A stretch of DNA of 64,000 nt from NCBI GenBank assembly GCA_015146655.1, contig VKHL01000033.1:1-64000 (forward strand), written 5' to 3'. Made by a program: the position numbers and the translations under genes. The notes beneath the pieces are model-generated. The model saw only the letters and a program-made list of their open reading frames with translations. It did not search any database and was not told where the DNA came from. This DNA is from Ochromonas danica. Taxonomy: Eukaryota; Sar; Chrysophyceae; Chromulinales; Chromulinaceae. This document shows, one piece after another, positions 44,998-57,543 of this stretch (positions are counted from its first letter, which is position 1; the number at the start of each line of letters is the position of its first letter).

Positions 44998-45745
44998 ACG
45001 AATGGTGACTTGTTGAACTCTTACTAACTTTAAATTAAATTCACTTTCATCTTAGCCAATAATACCTCAATCTGTCTGCACACATGACCAGCACAGGTCT
45101 CATTTTTAATGCTGTAGGAAGTTGTGGATGCGATCATTGCAATTCGAATGACCATGTTGTGCTGGGGTGTGGGAGGTCTTCGTGCGCCTGCGGTGGAGCA
45201 GGTTTTTGATCTCAAGCCTCTGATTCACTTCAACCACTTCGTGGCTTTGTATGCTGTGCAGGGCAAGTTGACATTTGCACTTCAAGAGCAGCAACAAGGT
45301 GGAGTAGTGGTGGTGGCATTTTATGGGTTATAAATCTAGATTATAGAGTTTGGTGGGGTAAGAGAAGGGCTTTAACCACCGCCCACTTTGCACTACCGGC
45401 TTTCTCTTCGCATACAAAAGAACACCTTCATATTATCATTTCACATCGGAAACAACAACAACAACAACTCCTTCTTTTACCTCTCTTCTTCTCTTCTCTT
45501 CTTCTCAATTCTCGTCTCTTCTTCTCTCCTTCTCTTCTATTCTTGAATGAAAAAGAAAAAAGTATAGAAAAAGAAGAATTTGGACGAGGTTGATACTATT
45601 TCTCATCAAACAATAACAATAACAACAGCAATATCAGAAAACAACTACGAACAGACCCCAAGTGTCTTTTATTCTTTCTACTAATTTCCCCTCCTTAAAA
45701 TTTTGCTTTATCTCCCTGTGTTTGAAATTAATTACATAATAAATA
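44998..45745. other. Upstream region of histidine kinase 1
   Basis: Bases from about 45020 (AAATTAAATTC...TTAGCCAATAATACCTCA) match the region beginning about 49328, so this stretch is part of the duplicated unit. It has CTTCTTCTCTTCT runs at 45478-45540, probably promoter or leader. The open frames here are short and not coding. Confidence 0.5.
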
Positions 45746-48448
45746 ATGGAAGAGGCGACGATGTCAAATAAGGAAAAGAAGATGAACAATAGCAATGACA
45801 ATAATAACAATAATGTTGTTGTTCTTCCCTCTCTTCTTCTTCACGATCTTCGCTCAGTCTGCGTTATCTTCGTAATATTAATCTTCCAATTTGTTGGTGC
45901 ATTAAGTCAATATTATGAATTGACTGTAACCTACCATTTCGACCAAACACTTGTCTGGATAATTGGTGCCTTTCAAATTGGAAGTGCATTAATATCAACA
46001 ATTGCTTTCCTGTCCTTCTATCTTTCTAGTCATTGTCTTAGTAATAATAATAGTGATAATAATAGTGGTGGTTATGCTGGCTATTTAGAAAATTCAATAT
46101 TGCGCAGAGAGTTTTGTTGTTGTTCTTCTTCACGATGCTCTCTACAGTCTTATGCTTCTCTTCACTTTTGTCTATTCTATACTCTTAGCAATATTCTCTT
46201 GTTAATCTTTCAACTTGTTGTTGATGGTCATCATCATGATCGTCATGATCATAATCATTATATGAACTATGGATTATGGAATGGTTCAATGCGTGTTCCA
46301 TGCTTTGCCACTATTTCAGTAATGTTTACACCTTTATTCCTACAATCTATCTTCCCTGAGATCAGGAAAAGAATTATTATGCTGATTTGGTCTGCCTGCT
46401 GCCTTATGTTTTTCATAAGTGCATTGGTAGAAAAGAGAGAATCAGCATTATTTGAAGTGGTATTTTACTGCTTGATTAGTTACTTACCTCTATTGGTCTT
46501 CAGAAATCAAATGGAGGTTATTCAAAACCTTCAAATGGAGAGAAATCGCGTACTTACGGAAAGTAAAGAAGATATCAAGAGAAGTGAGAACTTAATGAAA
46601 AGTATGGTTGGTAATATGGCACACGACCTTAAAACGGTAAGAACCGTCCCTTCTATACCTTATCCATGTGATTGTTACATATGCGATTCTAATGTTTGTA
46701 TATGTTTGTTTGTTTGTTTGTTGGCGTAGCCGTTATCGTCGTTTATGGCTGGAGTGAAGTTTATAGAAGAGGAGATCATCAAATGTGAAGAAGAGCTCCA
46801 TCAATGTACTGAACGAGTTGATTTACATTGTGTTGAGGAAATGATTGGTGGTACGAAACAGTGTATTAATACCATCAACAATACGAACTCCTTCATGTTG
46901 ATGACGATCAATCGTTGCATTGACTACACGAAGGCTTCGAAAGGTCTGAAGCTGGTTCCGAAATATGAGACGATTGACTTGATGGAGACGTTGTCTCTAC
47001 CTTTGAACTGCATGAAGGATATCCAGCAGCGAGTTTCGATCGTATTGGAGCCTTTGTCGAGAGACATTTGTTCTCATGTGATCACAGACAAGCAATGGTT
47101 GCAAGAGAATGTGTTATGTTTGTTGAGCAATGCAGTGAAATATTCGAGTGAAGGAGTGGTAAAGGTTTGTGTGAGTTTAGTGCAACAGGAAGTTGAAAAT
47201 GACAACGTTGGCGGTGGTGTGCATGGTGACAGTACTGAAAACACTGTAGACAAGACTATCAACCGTGTGAGATCACCATCATCAGTTGCAATTCGCAGCT
47301 TTTCTTCTCATGTGGGCAACTATACCTCTAAACTTCGCACCAAACGCAGACCACTCACAGTGGTACCTCTTCAAAGTGATAAGATTTATAAAAACGACTC
47401 TTCGTTAAGTCGAAATCTGTCTTTCACATCCAATACTCAGTCTCAGCATCAAAGCGTTGGTAGTCATAGTGCTGAATATCTTTGTGTGGAAGTGGAAGAT
47501 GAGGGTATTGGTATGTCTGACGAAGTGATGAAGGAGCTGTTCTCTCCATTCAAACAAGCTCAACGGCTTGCTGGAGGCACTGGTTTGGGTCTATTTAGTC
47601 TTTCACAACGCATTGGGGCCCTTCATGGACAATGTGGAGTCCGTAATCGTGAGGATGGAAAGGAGGGTTCTGTGTTTTGGTTTCACATTCCATATCGTCC
47701 AGATGCAGTGTCAAAAGCTCGTATGGCTTCCATTATGGGTTTAGAAGTAGACGTTACTCAAAGATATGCTGCTGAACATGAAGAAAGACAGCTTTTATGT
47801 GAAAGTGGCTCAACAACAGATGGTATTCGTGTTTCTCCTCTCCTCTATCCAGCGCAGTGTTTATCAACAGCATCGTCCTCATATCCTACTGTATCATGTT
47901 CTGTTGCGCCAACACCTCAGCCTCATGTTCCCCCAACAACAAATGTAGAGTCGGACTTACGCATTTTACTTGTGGATGACTCCGCCGTTGTTTTGCGCAT
48001 GCTCTCCATGATGCTTCGCAAACAAGGATACGATGTTTGCACAGCTGAAAATGGCAGTATTGCACTCCATTTGATACAGCGTCGCTTAGAAGCGCTTGGA
48101 AATGATGGATTGGCTTTTGATGTCATTCTCTCTGACTTGCAAATGCCAGTAATGGATGGGTTGGAGTTTGTAAAGCGTCTTCGTGATATGGAGGGAGATA
48201 TCTGGGGATTACATGGTCTACAAAGTAGTGATCGTATGCAGTCTGTTGAAGGTGAAGAGGTGGATGCTCATGTTGAGAAAGTAGCATGTTTGCGCAGGCA
48301 TTTGATAATAGGATTATCAGCTAATAGCGACGAAGAGACGATTGAAGCCAGTGCAACAGCAGGTTTTGATGGATTTCTTGGCAAGCCTTTCACTTTAGCT
48401 GCCTTCGTTTCATTGATGGCTTCCCTCCAATTTGAACGCGGTGGTTAG
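45746..48448 (+). CDS. Hybrid histidine kinase, membrane-bound, copy 1
   Basis: Exons 45746-46636 and 46730-48448 with a 93-base intron encode 869 residues. An Asn-rich cytosolic start is followed by about six membrane helices (VCVIFVILIFQFVGALS; LVWIIGAFQIGSALIS; LFYTLSNILLLIFQLVV; IIMLIWSACCLMFFISAL). The intron falls inside the H-box: SMVGNMAHDLKT/PLSSF, phospho-acceptor His 293. The ATPase has NVLCLLSNAVKYSSEG (N-box), VEDEGIGMSDEVMKELFSPF and GGTGLGLFSL (G-boxes). A receiver domain follows: RILLVDDSAVVLRM, VILSDLQMPVMDG (Asp 766) and GFDGFLGKPFT. The protein senses something at or in the membrane and passes phosphate from His to Asp; an HPt partner must lie elsewhere. A His/Asp-rich loop (GHHHDRHDHNHYM) might bind metal. 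It is tandem with copy 2. Confidence 0.92.
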
Positions 48449-50125
48449 TGGTGGTGGAAGTGACAGTGGTCCTTGAGTTTATGGAATGGTGACATTCTAT
48501 TGATTTTCACGAAGTTATTGTTGAACCAATGTTGTTCTATTATCAAATGACTATTAAACAAGATTAAAGCATTCCCACTTGTTCTCTATTATCATGTTAG
48601 CAGGCTTATATATAAGATTATTTAGTACTATTCTGATTTTGTCTTGTGGTTGTGGTTTTCTATACAGTAGTCTGTTGAGGGACGTTTTGAAAACTTTCTG
48701 ATAGATATCATACTACCTTCTTCTATATTTACTACACGTGTTGTTGTTATTGTTGTTTTGCTAGTCTAGTAGTTGTTTCAAGGAGTCCTACCGTGATCAG
48801 GTAGTGCTTTTCGTCCTTGATTTTAGATGCTATTAAAAAGTGATTGCATCGCGTTTTTGCTTTTTGAGTGTATCTACCTTCTATTCGTTATTACCTTCTC
48901 GGAATTAGATTTCCGTATTTGCTGTTTTTATTTCTTGTTTACTACTTTGGACTACTCAGAGAATAATTTGTTCCTGCCTTCTTGATGATAATAGAAAGGA
49001 TTTTTGTGTTGAACTGTCTTTCATGAATAAACAAGAAGTGAAAGGTTATTTAGTAGTAGTATTAAGAGATATATATTGACTTAGGATTTGTAAGCTCATT
49101 TCGTCAGAATTGTTAATTCATAGATAGCAGTAGTACCAACTGCTTTGCTTGTATAACAACACGTAACTGGAGTCTATCAATATCCCAACCAACGGTAAGT
49201 GCGGGTGGTGGGTTTTGACAAGACCAGGCAACCTATGCGTCTTTTCCTCTCTTTTCAAGTTACCCTTACTGATTTGCCTGGAAAGTGACACAAGATCTTG
49301 AGAACTCGTCTTAGGAACTACAGTACCTCTAAATTAAATTCCTGGAATTCGCTTTCATTTTAGCCAATAATACCTCAGCCTGACGCACGATAGAGTTGAT
49401 GCATCAACGCAACTCAACCCAACCTGTCTAACTGCTGGTTGACAGAGACAACACATTTGCAGGGTCACGAGGTGTGAAACCAATGGATTTCAACAATTCC
49501 AGCTCATCACCACACTGCACAGACCACAACAATGTGCCACAGGGTAGAGGAGCAGGATTTTGATCTCGAGCTTTGATTCCCAGCAACTACTTCGACGCTT
49601 TGTGTGTTGGTGGGCACGTTGACTCGGAGCAGCGGGAAGGCAGACTGGTGGTGGTGACATCTTCAAGGTTATAACTCCAGATTACGGAGGTTTTTGTGGA
49701 AGAGAAGGACTTTGACCACACCTTAGTGTTGCACTACGGGCTTTCACTTCGCAAAGGAAAAGAACATTGAATGATTCGTTGTTAAACTCCGAACTGTTCT
49801 CATATTTATAATATATATGAGAACAAAAGGAAAACTATTATCACCATCTCCTTGTTTTACCACTCTTCTTTTCTCTTCTTGAATGATAAAAGAAAACAGA
49901 ACTTTGTGACAGAGACTTTGGACGAGGATTGGAGAATCACCGCAAATACTATAGTACTATTTATCAAACAACAAGAACAGCAATAACAACAACAGCAGCA
50001 CTAACAACAACAGCAGCACTAACAACAACAAACAGAGCCCAAGTCTCTTTTATTCTTTCTACTAATTTCCCCTCCTAACAAATTTGCTTTATCTCCCTGT
50101 GTTTGAAATAAAAAGAACATCAAAA
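48449..50125. other. Intergenic region between the kinase copies
   Basis: The first part (48449-48800) matches the 3' flank of copy 2 (52772-53110). The part from about 49328 on matches the upstream region of copy 1. Bases 49983-50030 repeat AACAACAGCAGCACT. No gene seen. Confidence 0.5.
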
Positions 50126-52771
50126 ATGGAAGAGGCGACGATGTCAAATGAGGAAAAGAAGATAGACAATAACAATACTGACAATAATGTTGTTGTTCTT
50201 CCCTCTCTTCTTCTTCACGATCTTCGCTCAGTCTGCGTTATCTTCGTAATATTAATCTTCCAATTTGTTGGTGCATTAAGTCAATATTATGAATTGACTG
50301 TAACCTACCATTTCGACCAAACACTTGTCTGGATAATTGGTGCCTTTCAAATTGAAAGTGCATTAATAGCAACAATTGTTTTTCTATCTATCTTTCTCTC
50401 AAAACATCATCATAGTGGTGGTTATGCAGACCATTTGGAAAATTCAATATTGCGCAGAGAGTTTTGTTGTTGTTCTTCTTCACGATGCTCTCTACAGTCT
50501 TATGCTCCTCTTCTCTTTTGTCTATTCTATACTCTTAGCAATATTCTCTTGTTAATCTTTCAACTTGTTGTTAATTGTTATCATCATCATTCTGCATTAT
50601 GGAATGGTTCAATGCATGTTCCATGCTTTGCCACTATTTCTGTAATGTTTACACCTTTATTCCTACAATCAATCTTTCCTGAGATGGAGAAGAGAGTCCT
50701 TATGTTGATATGGTCTGCCTGCTGCCTTATGTTTTTCATAAGTGCATTGGTAGAAAAGAGAGAATCAGCATTATTTGAAGTGGTATTTTACTGCTTGATT
50801 AGTTACTTACCTCTATTGGTCTTCAGAAATCAAATGGAGGTTATTCAAAACCTTCAAATGGAGAGAAATCGCGTACTTACGGAAAGTAAAGAAGATATCA
50901 AGAGAAGTGAGAACTTAATGAAAAGTATGGTTGGTAATATGGCACACGACCTTAAAACGGTAAGAACCGTCCCTTCTATACCTTATCCATGTGATTGTTA
51001 CATATGCGATTCTAATGTTTGTATATGTTTGTTTGTTTGTTTGTTGGCGTAGCCGTTATCGTCGTTTATGGCTGGAGTGAAGTTTATAGAAGAGGAGATC
51101 ATCAAATGTGAAGAAGAGCTCCATCAATGTACTGAACGAGTTGATTTACATTGTGTTGAGGAAATGATTGGTGGTACGAAACAGTGTATTAATACCATCA
51201 ACAATACGAACTCCTTCATGTTGATGACGATCAATCGTTGCATTGACTACACGAAGGCTTCGAAAGGTCTGAAGCTGGTTCCGAAATATGAGACGATTGA
51301 CTTGATGGAGACGTTGTCTCTACCTTTGAACTGCATGAAGGATATCCAGCAGCGAGTTTCGATCGTATTGGAGCCTTTGTCGAGAGACATTTGTTCTCAT
51401 GTGATCACAGACAAGCAATGGTTGCAAGAGAATGTGTTATGTTTGTTGAGCAATGCAGTGAAATATTCGAGTGAAGGAGTGGTAAAGGTTTGTGTGAGTT
51501 TAGTGCAACAGGAAGTTGAAAATGACAACGTTGGCGGTGGTGTGCATGGTGACAGTACTGAAAACACTGTAGACAAGACTATCAACCGTGTGAGATCACC
51601 ATCATCAGTTGCAATTCGCAGCTTTTCTTCTCATGTGGGCAACTATACCTCTAAACTTCGCACCAAACGCAGACCACTCACAGTGGTACCTCTTCAAAGT
51701 GATAAGATTTATAAAAACGACTCTTCGTTAAGTCGAAATCTGTCTTTCACATCCAATACTCAGTCTCAGCATCAAAGCGTTGGTAGTCATAGTGCTGAAT
51801 ATCTTTGTGTGGAAGTGGAAGATGAGGGTATTGGTATGTCTGACGAAGTGATGAAGGAGCTGTTCTCTCCATTCAAACAAGCTCAACGGCTTGCTGGAGG
51901 CACTGGTTTGGGTCTATTTAGTCTTTCACAACGCATTGGGGCCCTTCATGGACAATGTGGAGTCCGTAATCGTGAGGATGGAAAGGAGGGTTCTGTGTTT
52001 TGGTTTCACATTCCATATCGTCCAGATGCAGTGTCAAAAGCTCGTATGGCTTCCATTATGGGTTTAGAAGTAGACGTTACTCAAAGATATGCTGCTGAAC
52101 ATGAAGAAAGACAGCTTTTATGTGAAAGTGGCTCAACAACAGATGGTATTCGCGTGGCTCCTCTCCTCTATCCAGCACAGCGCTCATCACATCCTACTGT
52201 ATCATGTTCTGTTGCGCCAACGCCTCAGCCTCATGTTCCCCCAACAACAAATGTAGAGTCGGACTTACGCATTTTACTTGTGGATGACTCCGCCGTTGTT
52301 TTGCGCATGCTCTCCATGATGCTTCGCAAACAAGGATACGATGTTTGCACAGCTGAAAATGGCAGTATTGCACTCCATTTGATACAGCGTCGCTTAGAAG
52401 CGCTTGGAAATGATGGATTGGCTTTTGATGTCATTCTCTCTGACTTGCAAATGCCAGTAATGGATGGGTTGGAGTTTGTAAAGCGTCTTCGTGATATGGA
52501 GGGAGATATCTGGGGATTACATGGTCTACAAAGTAGTGATCGTATGCAGTCTGTTGAAGGTGAAGAGGTGGATGCTCATGTTGAGAAAGTAGCATGTTTG
52601 CGCAGGCATTTGATAATAGGATTATCAGCTAATAGCGACGAAGAGACGATTGAAGCCAGTGCAACAGCAGGTTTTGATGGATTTCTTGGCAAGCCTTTCA
52701 CTTTAGCTGCCTTCGTTTCATTGATGGCTTCCCTCCAATTTGAACGCGGTGGTAGTGGCAGTGGTCCTTAA
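50126..52771 (+). CDS. Hybrid histidine kinase, membrane-bound, copy 2
   Basis: Exons 50126-50959 and 51053-52771, with an intron identical to that of copy 1, encode 850 residues. Domains and motifs are the same, with His 274 and the receiver Asp at 742. ATG 50126 (MEEATMSNEEKK) is chosen because it aligns with copy 1; the open frame upstream lacks that match. Differences cluster in the region between membrane helices 2 and 5. Here the loop reads SKHHHSGGYADHLENS instead of the longer Asn-rich loop, and the His/Asp-rich stretch of copy 1 is replaced by NCYHHHSALWNG. The second exon is nearly identical except near 52150-52195, where five residues are missing, and at the very end, where the frame runs five residues further (SGSGP). 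This looks like recent tandem duplication with a diverging sensor. Confidence 0.92.
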
Positions 52772-54194
52772 TTTTGTGGAATGGTGTCATTCTATTGATT
52801 TTCACGAAGTTGTTGACGAGCCAATGTCTATTGGTAAATGACTGCAATTAAACACAAGATTAAAACATCTTCCCACTTGTTCTCTATTATTAACGTAGCT
52901 GCACTGTTCTGATTTTATTTTGTTAATGCTGTTGTTGTCTTCAAAGTAGTCTGTTGAGCGACGTTTTGAAAAACTTTCTGACATATATATCATAGACTAC
53001 TACCTACTTTTGCATGTATATATTCTACACGTGTTATTATTATTGTTGTCGTTACGCTCATATAGGTTTAATTTCAAGGAGTCCTATTGCGGTCAAGGAA
53101 CACTTTTTATCCTTGATTTTAGATACTATTTATTTATTTTTTCGAGTGTATTTACTTTCTTTATATGGAGTCACTGTTCAGAATTTGCTGCTTTTATTTC
53201 TTATTTCTACGTTAGACTTCTATGAGATTAATTTGTTCCTGCCTTCTTGATGAGTATAGAAAGAATTTTTATCTCGAACGATGATGTCTTTCATGAATCA
53301 AACACAAGAAGCGAAATGTTATGTAGTACTATTAGTAGCAGCAATATTAAGAGATTTACAGTATAGTATAATGACTTAGGATTAGTAAGCACATTAGAAT
53401 TGTCTACTCATAATAGATACAAACCTCATAGTACCGACAAACCTAGTACTTTGCTTGTACAATATCAATACCAACGAATACATTACTCTGTACATTGTTC
53501 AACACAAGTGGGTGTATTTCGGCAACCTACGTTATACTGTCTTTGCTGATTTGGACGACTTTTACACATGTTATCCGGCAGGCCACAGCCATTTCCCAGC
53601 AGTATTCAATATCTCGACTCAACCTTCTAAATATGTCATATGCTATACTATAGTATATCATTGAAAAGCTCAGAACGTGTTCTATGGATTGATTGATGAT
53701 GTTGTCAAAGCAAGAATCGACACCAAACGTGTGAAAAATGGCTTTTCAACTCAATTTTGCTGATCAGCAAAGTCGCAAAGCAAAAATAAACGTTGCTTGC
53801 TGTCAATATCTGTCCGAGTAGTCATACCACCAGTGCCAAAATCTCCATTCTTCTACACCTAACTGGTTTCTAACTTGCAATAACTCCATGGAAACTACTT
53901 AACTACTTAACAAACAAGTATGAGAAAGTGGAGGAAGAGATGATGGAAGAGAGAAAGTTAATCTACAAAAGCCATACAAAATGCCAACCTTTCAGGTCAA
54001 ACATCCTAATCATCAAACCTTTCTAACAACCACCCTAGTAGCTAGCGTAAGCGCAATTTGTTCTTTAAATAATTTTCTCTTTTGTTTTTGTTTTTACGCC
54101 TACTAGCTTTAAACACTCATTTCTAATAAAAATGCAACAACTGAAATCTACTCTTCCAGCCGGTCATTGAGAGACATGTCTGTTGTTTTGATAT
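52772..54194. other. Intergenic region
   Basis: The first 340 bases are the duplicated 3' flank of the kinase; the rest is AT-rich and gene-free. Small open frames (53010-53250, 53455-53664) have no coding character. Confidence 0.5.
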
Positions 54195-56125
54195 TTAGTA
54201 CATGTTTCCTTGCTCTGGAGTACTCGTGATATTGGTATCACCTTTAATATCTTGAGCATCAAGGATTTCATTAATTTTCAACATTGTACGTTGAAGAATA
54301 TTACGTTTCTTGCCATCATCCAAGTTTGGTGCAGGATGTGCTGTTTCATCAAGATCAACATCTTCCATATCATATTTATCAACATCTTCAGCTTGACTTA
54401 AAGGCTTTGCCTTTTGTTTAGTAAACCATGGTTGTGTACGATATTCTTCAATGAAATTCAATGTATTATCAATCATATCACCTGTAAAGAGACCAATCAT
54501 AATATAAATCACATAACCAAAGGCTACACCTCGTAAGATAGAGTATGTAAATGGAATGAAGAATAAAACACAATAGGCTGGAACAGCAACTTTATAATTG
54601 GCCCAATCAATGCGTTTACCATTACCAAACATCATTACACCCACCATGATAAGAAGGGGTGCTGTACCAGCTGGTGGTACGGAGGCAAATAAAGGAGAAA
54701 AGAATGTGGCAATACCAAATAGGATACCACAAACTAACGTACTTAATCCAGTACGAGCACCAGCTTTAATACCTGCTGCAGTCTCAGGGGAGATTAATAC
54801 AGGTGGTCCTGACATATAAGCAGAAAGCATAGTTGTTAATCCTGTCACAATAAACAAAAATTTGCCTCTAGGAATAGAACCATTTGATTTTGTTAAACCA
54901 CCTAAATCTGATAAAGATCTTGCTAATCCATTTAATGTAAGAATAAACAAGAAGAACAAGTTAAAGACTAAGAGTACAATATCAGGATCAGATGCATCAC
55001 CAGCACTATTCTTAGTTTCAGGTTGAGCAGCAAATGAGTTAGGCCAAGCATTATCAATAATCCACCATAGTAAAGTTCCAACAAATAAACCACAGCAGAA
55101 AGCTCCTTTAACATGATAATGTAACATGACTGCTACAATAATCAAATTAGCTATGGCAACAACAATCTCAGTAGTAAGTTCACCCATATCAAGAATTGTA
55201 TATTTGCCACGTACAACTAAATTAATCTCTGTTGCACCTGCTAAAGCTGTAATTAATCCAATACCAACTGAAATTGCTGCTTGGATACTATCAGGAATCA
55301 GTTTAGTGAAAAATCGGCCAACAGGAGGAACAAATCCTAAGAAGGCTAAAGCAGCACCTGCAATGAGTAATCCTGCATTTCCTTCTTTCGAAGTAAATCC
55401 ACTTTGTTGCATAGAAACTGCAAAGAAAATGGATACTGAAGTGGGTGGTGCAATGATAAAGGGCATATCAGTAAGAAAAGCACCAATAATGCAACCAATA
55501 GCACACGTCACTGTTGTAGCCATAATGGAATCTACTTCATCATAACCAGCTCTCTTCATTTGATCGGGTACGACTGGAAGGACGTACACACAAGAGATGA
55601 ATTGAATCACACCAGTAAACAACTCCATCTACACCATACACATACACACACGATCATAGAAGGAGTCAACAAAGTCAAGCCACGGAGAAGAGAGAGAGAG
55701 AAGAGAGAGAGAAGAAGCAAGAAAGAGTGGATAGCTGTCTTACCTCCACGGTGGTCTTGCGTTGTCTAATCTTGAAGACATACTCGATATGATCCAATAA
55801 CCAATCAGGCACACGTGTTGGAGGAATTTCCACCTAGTAAACAGTACCCCATAGAAGAGTGTATATGTCATAGGGTAAGAGATGATGACCATGTTGTCTA
55901 GAGAATGAGTGGTGGTGCACTTACAGCATGAGAATCATGATGTTGCTGACTTGGACTAGATGGTGCATGCTCATCACTAGGAGGAGCAGAAGGAATAGTA
56001 ACATTGATAGGGATAGATTTCTTAGAAGAAGTACCAGCAGCCTTCTTGGAAGAAGTCTTTGCCACATCAAAGGCTTCTTCATCATCCGTATCATCATTAA
56101 AGGTTGGTAGTTTCTTTGAGCTCAT
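54195..56125 (-). CDS. AzgA-like nucleobase permease (NCS2/xanthine-uracil superfamily)
   Basis: Exons 56125-55925, 55833-55744 and 55628-54195 with introns of 91 and 115 bases encode 574 residues. The N-terminal exon is a Ser/Lys-rich cytosolic stretch. The second exon gives VPDWLLDHIEYVFKIRQRKT, leading to MELFTGVIQFISCVYVLPVV, the family's first helix. Later motifs are FVPPVGRFFTKLIPDSIQAA, VFNLFFLFILTLNGLARSL, ISPETAAGIKAGARTGLSTL and IATFFSPLFASVPPAGTAPL. They match AzgA-type hypoxanthine/adenine/guanine carriers, where the TAAGI..GARTGL segment lines the substrate site. The usual LFDT of helix 8 is here LNGLA, so specificity may be altered. The C-terminal 85 residues are a charged cytosolic tail (YDMEDVDLDETAHPAPN). 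It is probably in the plasma membrane. Confidence 0.82.
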
Positions 56126-56689
56126 TGTTCTTCTTCTTCTACTTCTACTTCTACTACAGCTGGTCTAGGATAGAGAAGGACAAAAAATCAACCTACTGAC
56201 TGCTTGTCGTGAAGAGGTTGGCTCAAAAGAGGAGGAATTGTCTGATCTGATTGGCCCATTGGCTCAGCCCAGCTGGTTCAGCCCCCCTGAGCGTCGTAAG
56301 CGAGGGAGTGATGCAACACACTGCACTGCACTGCACCAACACATTGCACACCCTCTGTGCACCTGCACCTCCAACACACTTTTTCAGCTTTTCGTTGTTT
56401 CGTGGTTTGGAAATTCTGGAAATTCTAGAAATTTAGGTGGTGAAATTTAGACTCTGGGTGGAAATTTAGTTCGAATTTGGGATTCTGGACAGCTTTTACG
56501 TGTGAAGCAAACATCCAAAAGTACGAGTTTCAAATCTGAAAACCAAGTATCAATCTCGAATCAACTCGTTCGAGCATTCAATGATCAGCAGCAGAATTGT
56601 CAATTGCTGTCATTGAGGTTGTAATTTTTATGATCGTTGAGAGGTGATGAGTGTTATCTGACAGTAACCTAGAGATATTCTTCATAGTA
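56126..56689. other. Upstream region of the permease
   Basis: Contains CACTGCACTGCACTGCACC-type repeats (about 56319-56345) and GGAAATTCTGGAAATTCTAG (about 56408-56432). No gene seen. Confidence 0.45.
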
Positions 56690-57150
56690 TATATTCAGAG
56701 TGGTTGGGATGGAATAATTTGTCATGGTTGGATATAACAGCCTGTGTGGGGAAGATTGTTCAAGAAGTGTGGTTGACTTCTTTGGCTGACCTGAGGATGT
56801 TAAGGACCTTTGGGAGGGTTTATAGTAATAAATTGGTGATATTCTATGAGTGGCTAGTCTGTCGAAAAGTGTTCTGTGTGGAAGGTTTCCGGCTGTCTTA
56901 GAAGGTCTTGTGACAGTGTTTGACATGGAATGGCCTACTGTCCTATTCTTCGATCTGTTGAGACATGGAGTATCAAGAAAGACTCTTCTGATATCAGTAA
57001 TGTAGAGAGTAATCTCACTATCTTCTTGAGTCACTGTCATAATCTACAAGGAGTGACAGTGTGGATGAATAGCTTGGATTGTAATGCGGTCTTATATCCA
57101 CCCTAATTGAGAATCAGATGTGTAACATTGATGGGAGGAAAACTACCACG
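56690..57150 (+). pseudogene. LRR-family fragment, N-terminal part
   Basis: Related to the LRR gene at 8357. The stretch 56704-56901 gives LSWLDITACVGKIVQEVWLT, then NKLVIFYEWLVCRKVFCVEG, aligned with the first 90 residues of that protein, and stops at 56899. In another frame 57000-57105 gives SNLTIFLSHCHNLQGVTVWM, matching TNLVNILKHCHTLKGV further along. Stops and frame changes separate the pieces, and the LRR body is missing, so it is a broken copy. It is the best evidence that the two frames of the 8357 gene were once one. Confidence 0.6.
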
Positions 57151-57198
57151 TTTTGTAATAGAGTTTATTTACACACAACACAGCATTTTGGAATTAAA

Positions 57199-57451
57199 TT
57201 AGACTCGTTCTGAAAGCAAAACAAAGAATATATATTCTGTCGTGTATCGCAAAACAACAGGTGGAGCAGATGCTGCATCACCATTCCTATCGCTGGTGAC
57301 TGGACATTGTTGTCTGTAGTAATGGTGGTCCTTTTGGTTAATAAGAAAATGCTTCTTATCGGTCGTCTCGTCCAGACCGCCTTCTTCGCTCAGTTCCTCT
57401 GCCAGCATCAGCAGTTGTTCAACTTATTCTTTAATCTTTAATTCTTCCATA
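57199..57451 (-). pseudogene. LUC7-like coiled-coil fragment
   Basis: Minus-strand frame from ATG 57451: MEELKIKE, a stop, then VEQLLMLAEELSEEGGLDE. This resembles the coiled coil of LUC7 splicing factors (KLLAEAEELGEEGxVDEA). The following 50 residues are not LUC7-like, although a Cys and His pair is present (KDHHYYRQQC). With a stop inside the motif and no zinc fingers, it is at best an exon-sized scrap. Confidence 0.3.
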
Positions 57452-57543
57452 TATTATGATATCTTGTTGCACAAAACCTCAGAGCAGATCAATCCGCTAT
57501 CTTCAAAATTGGATTCAAAAAAACAACTAATGTTCTTCATCAT

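Noticed and set aside
45020-53110. Long direct repeats as element ends
   Set aside because: The repeat unit is a complete kinase gene with its flanks; a tandem gene duplication is enough.
54598-55545. Plus-strand open frames opposite the permease
   Set aside because: The permease frame is strongly supported by family motifs; the opposite frames show none.
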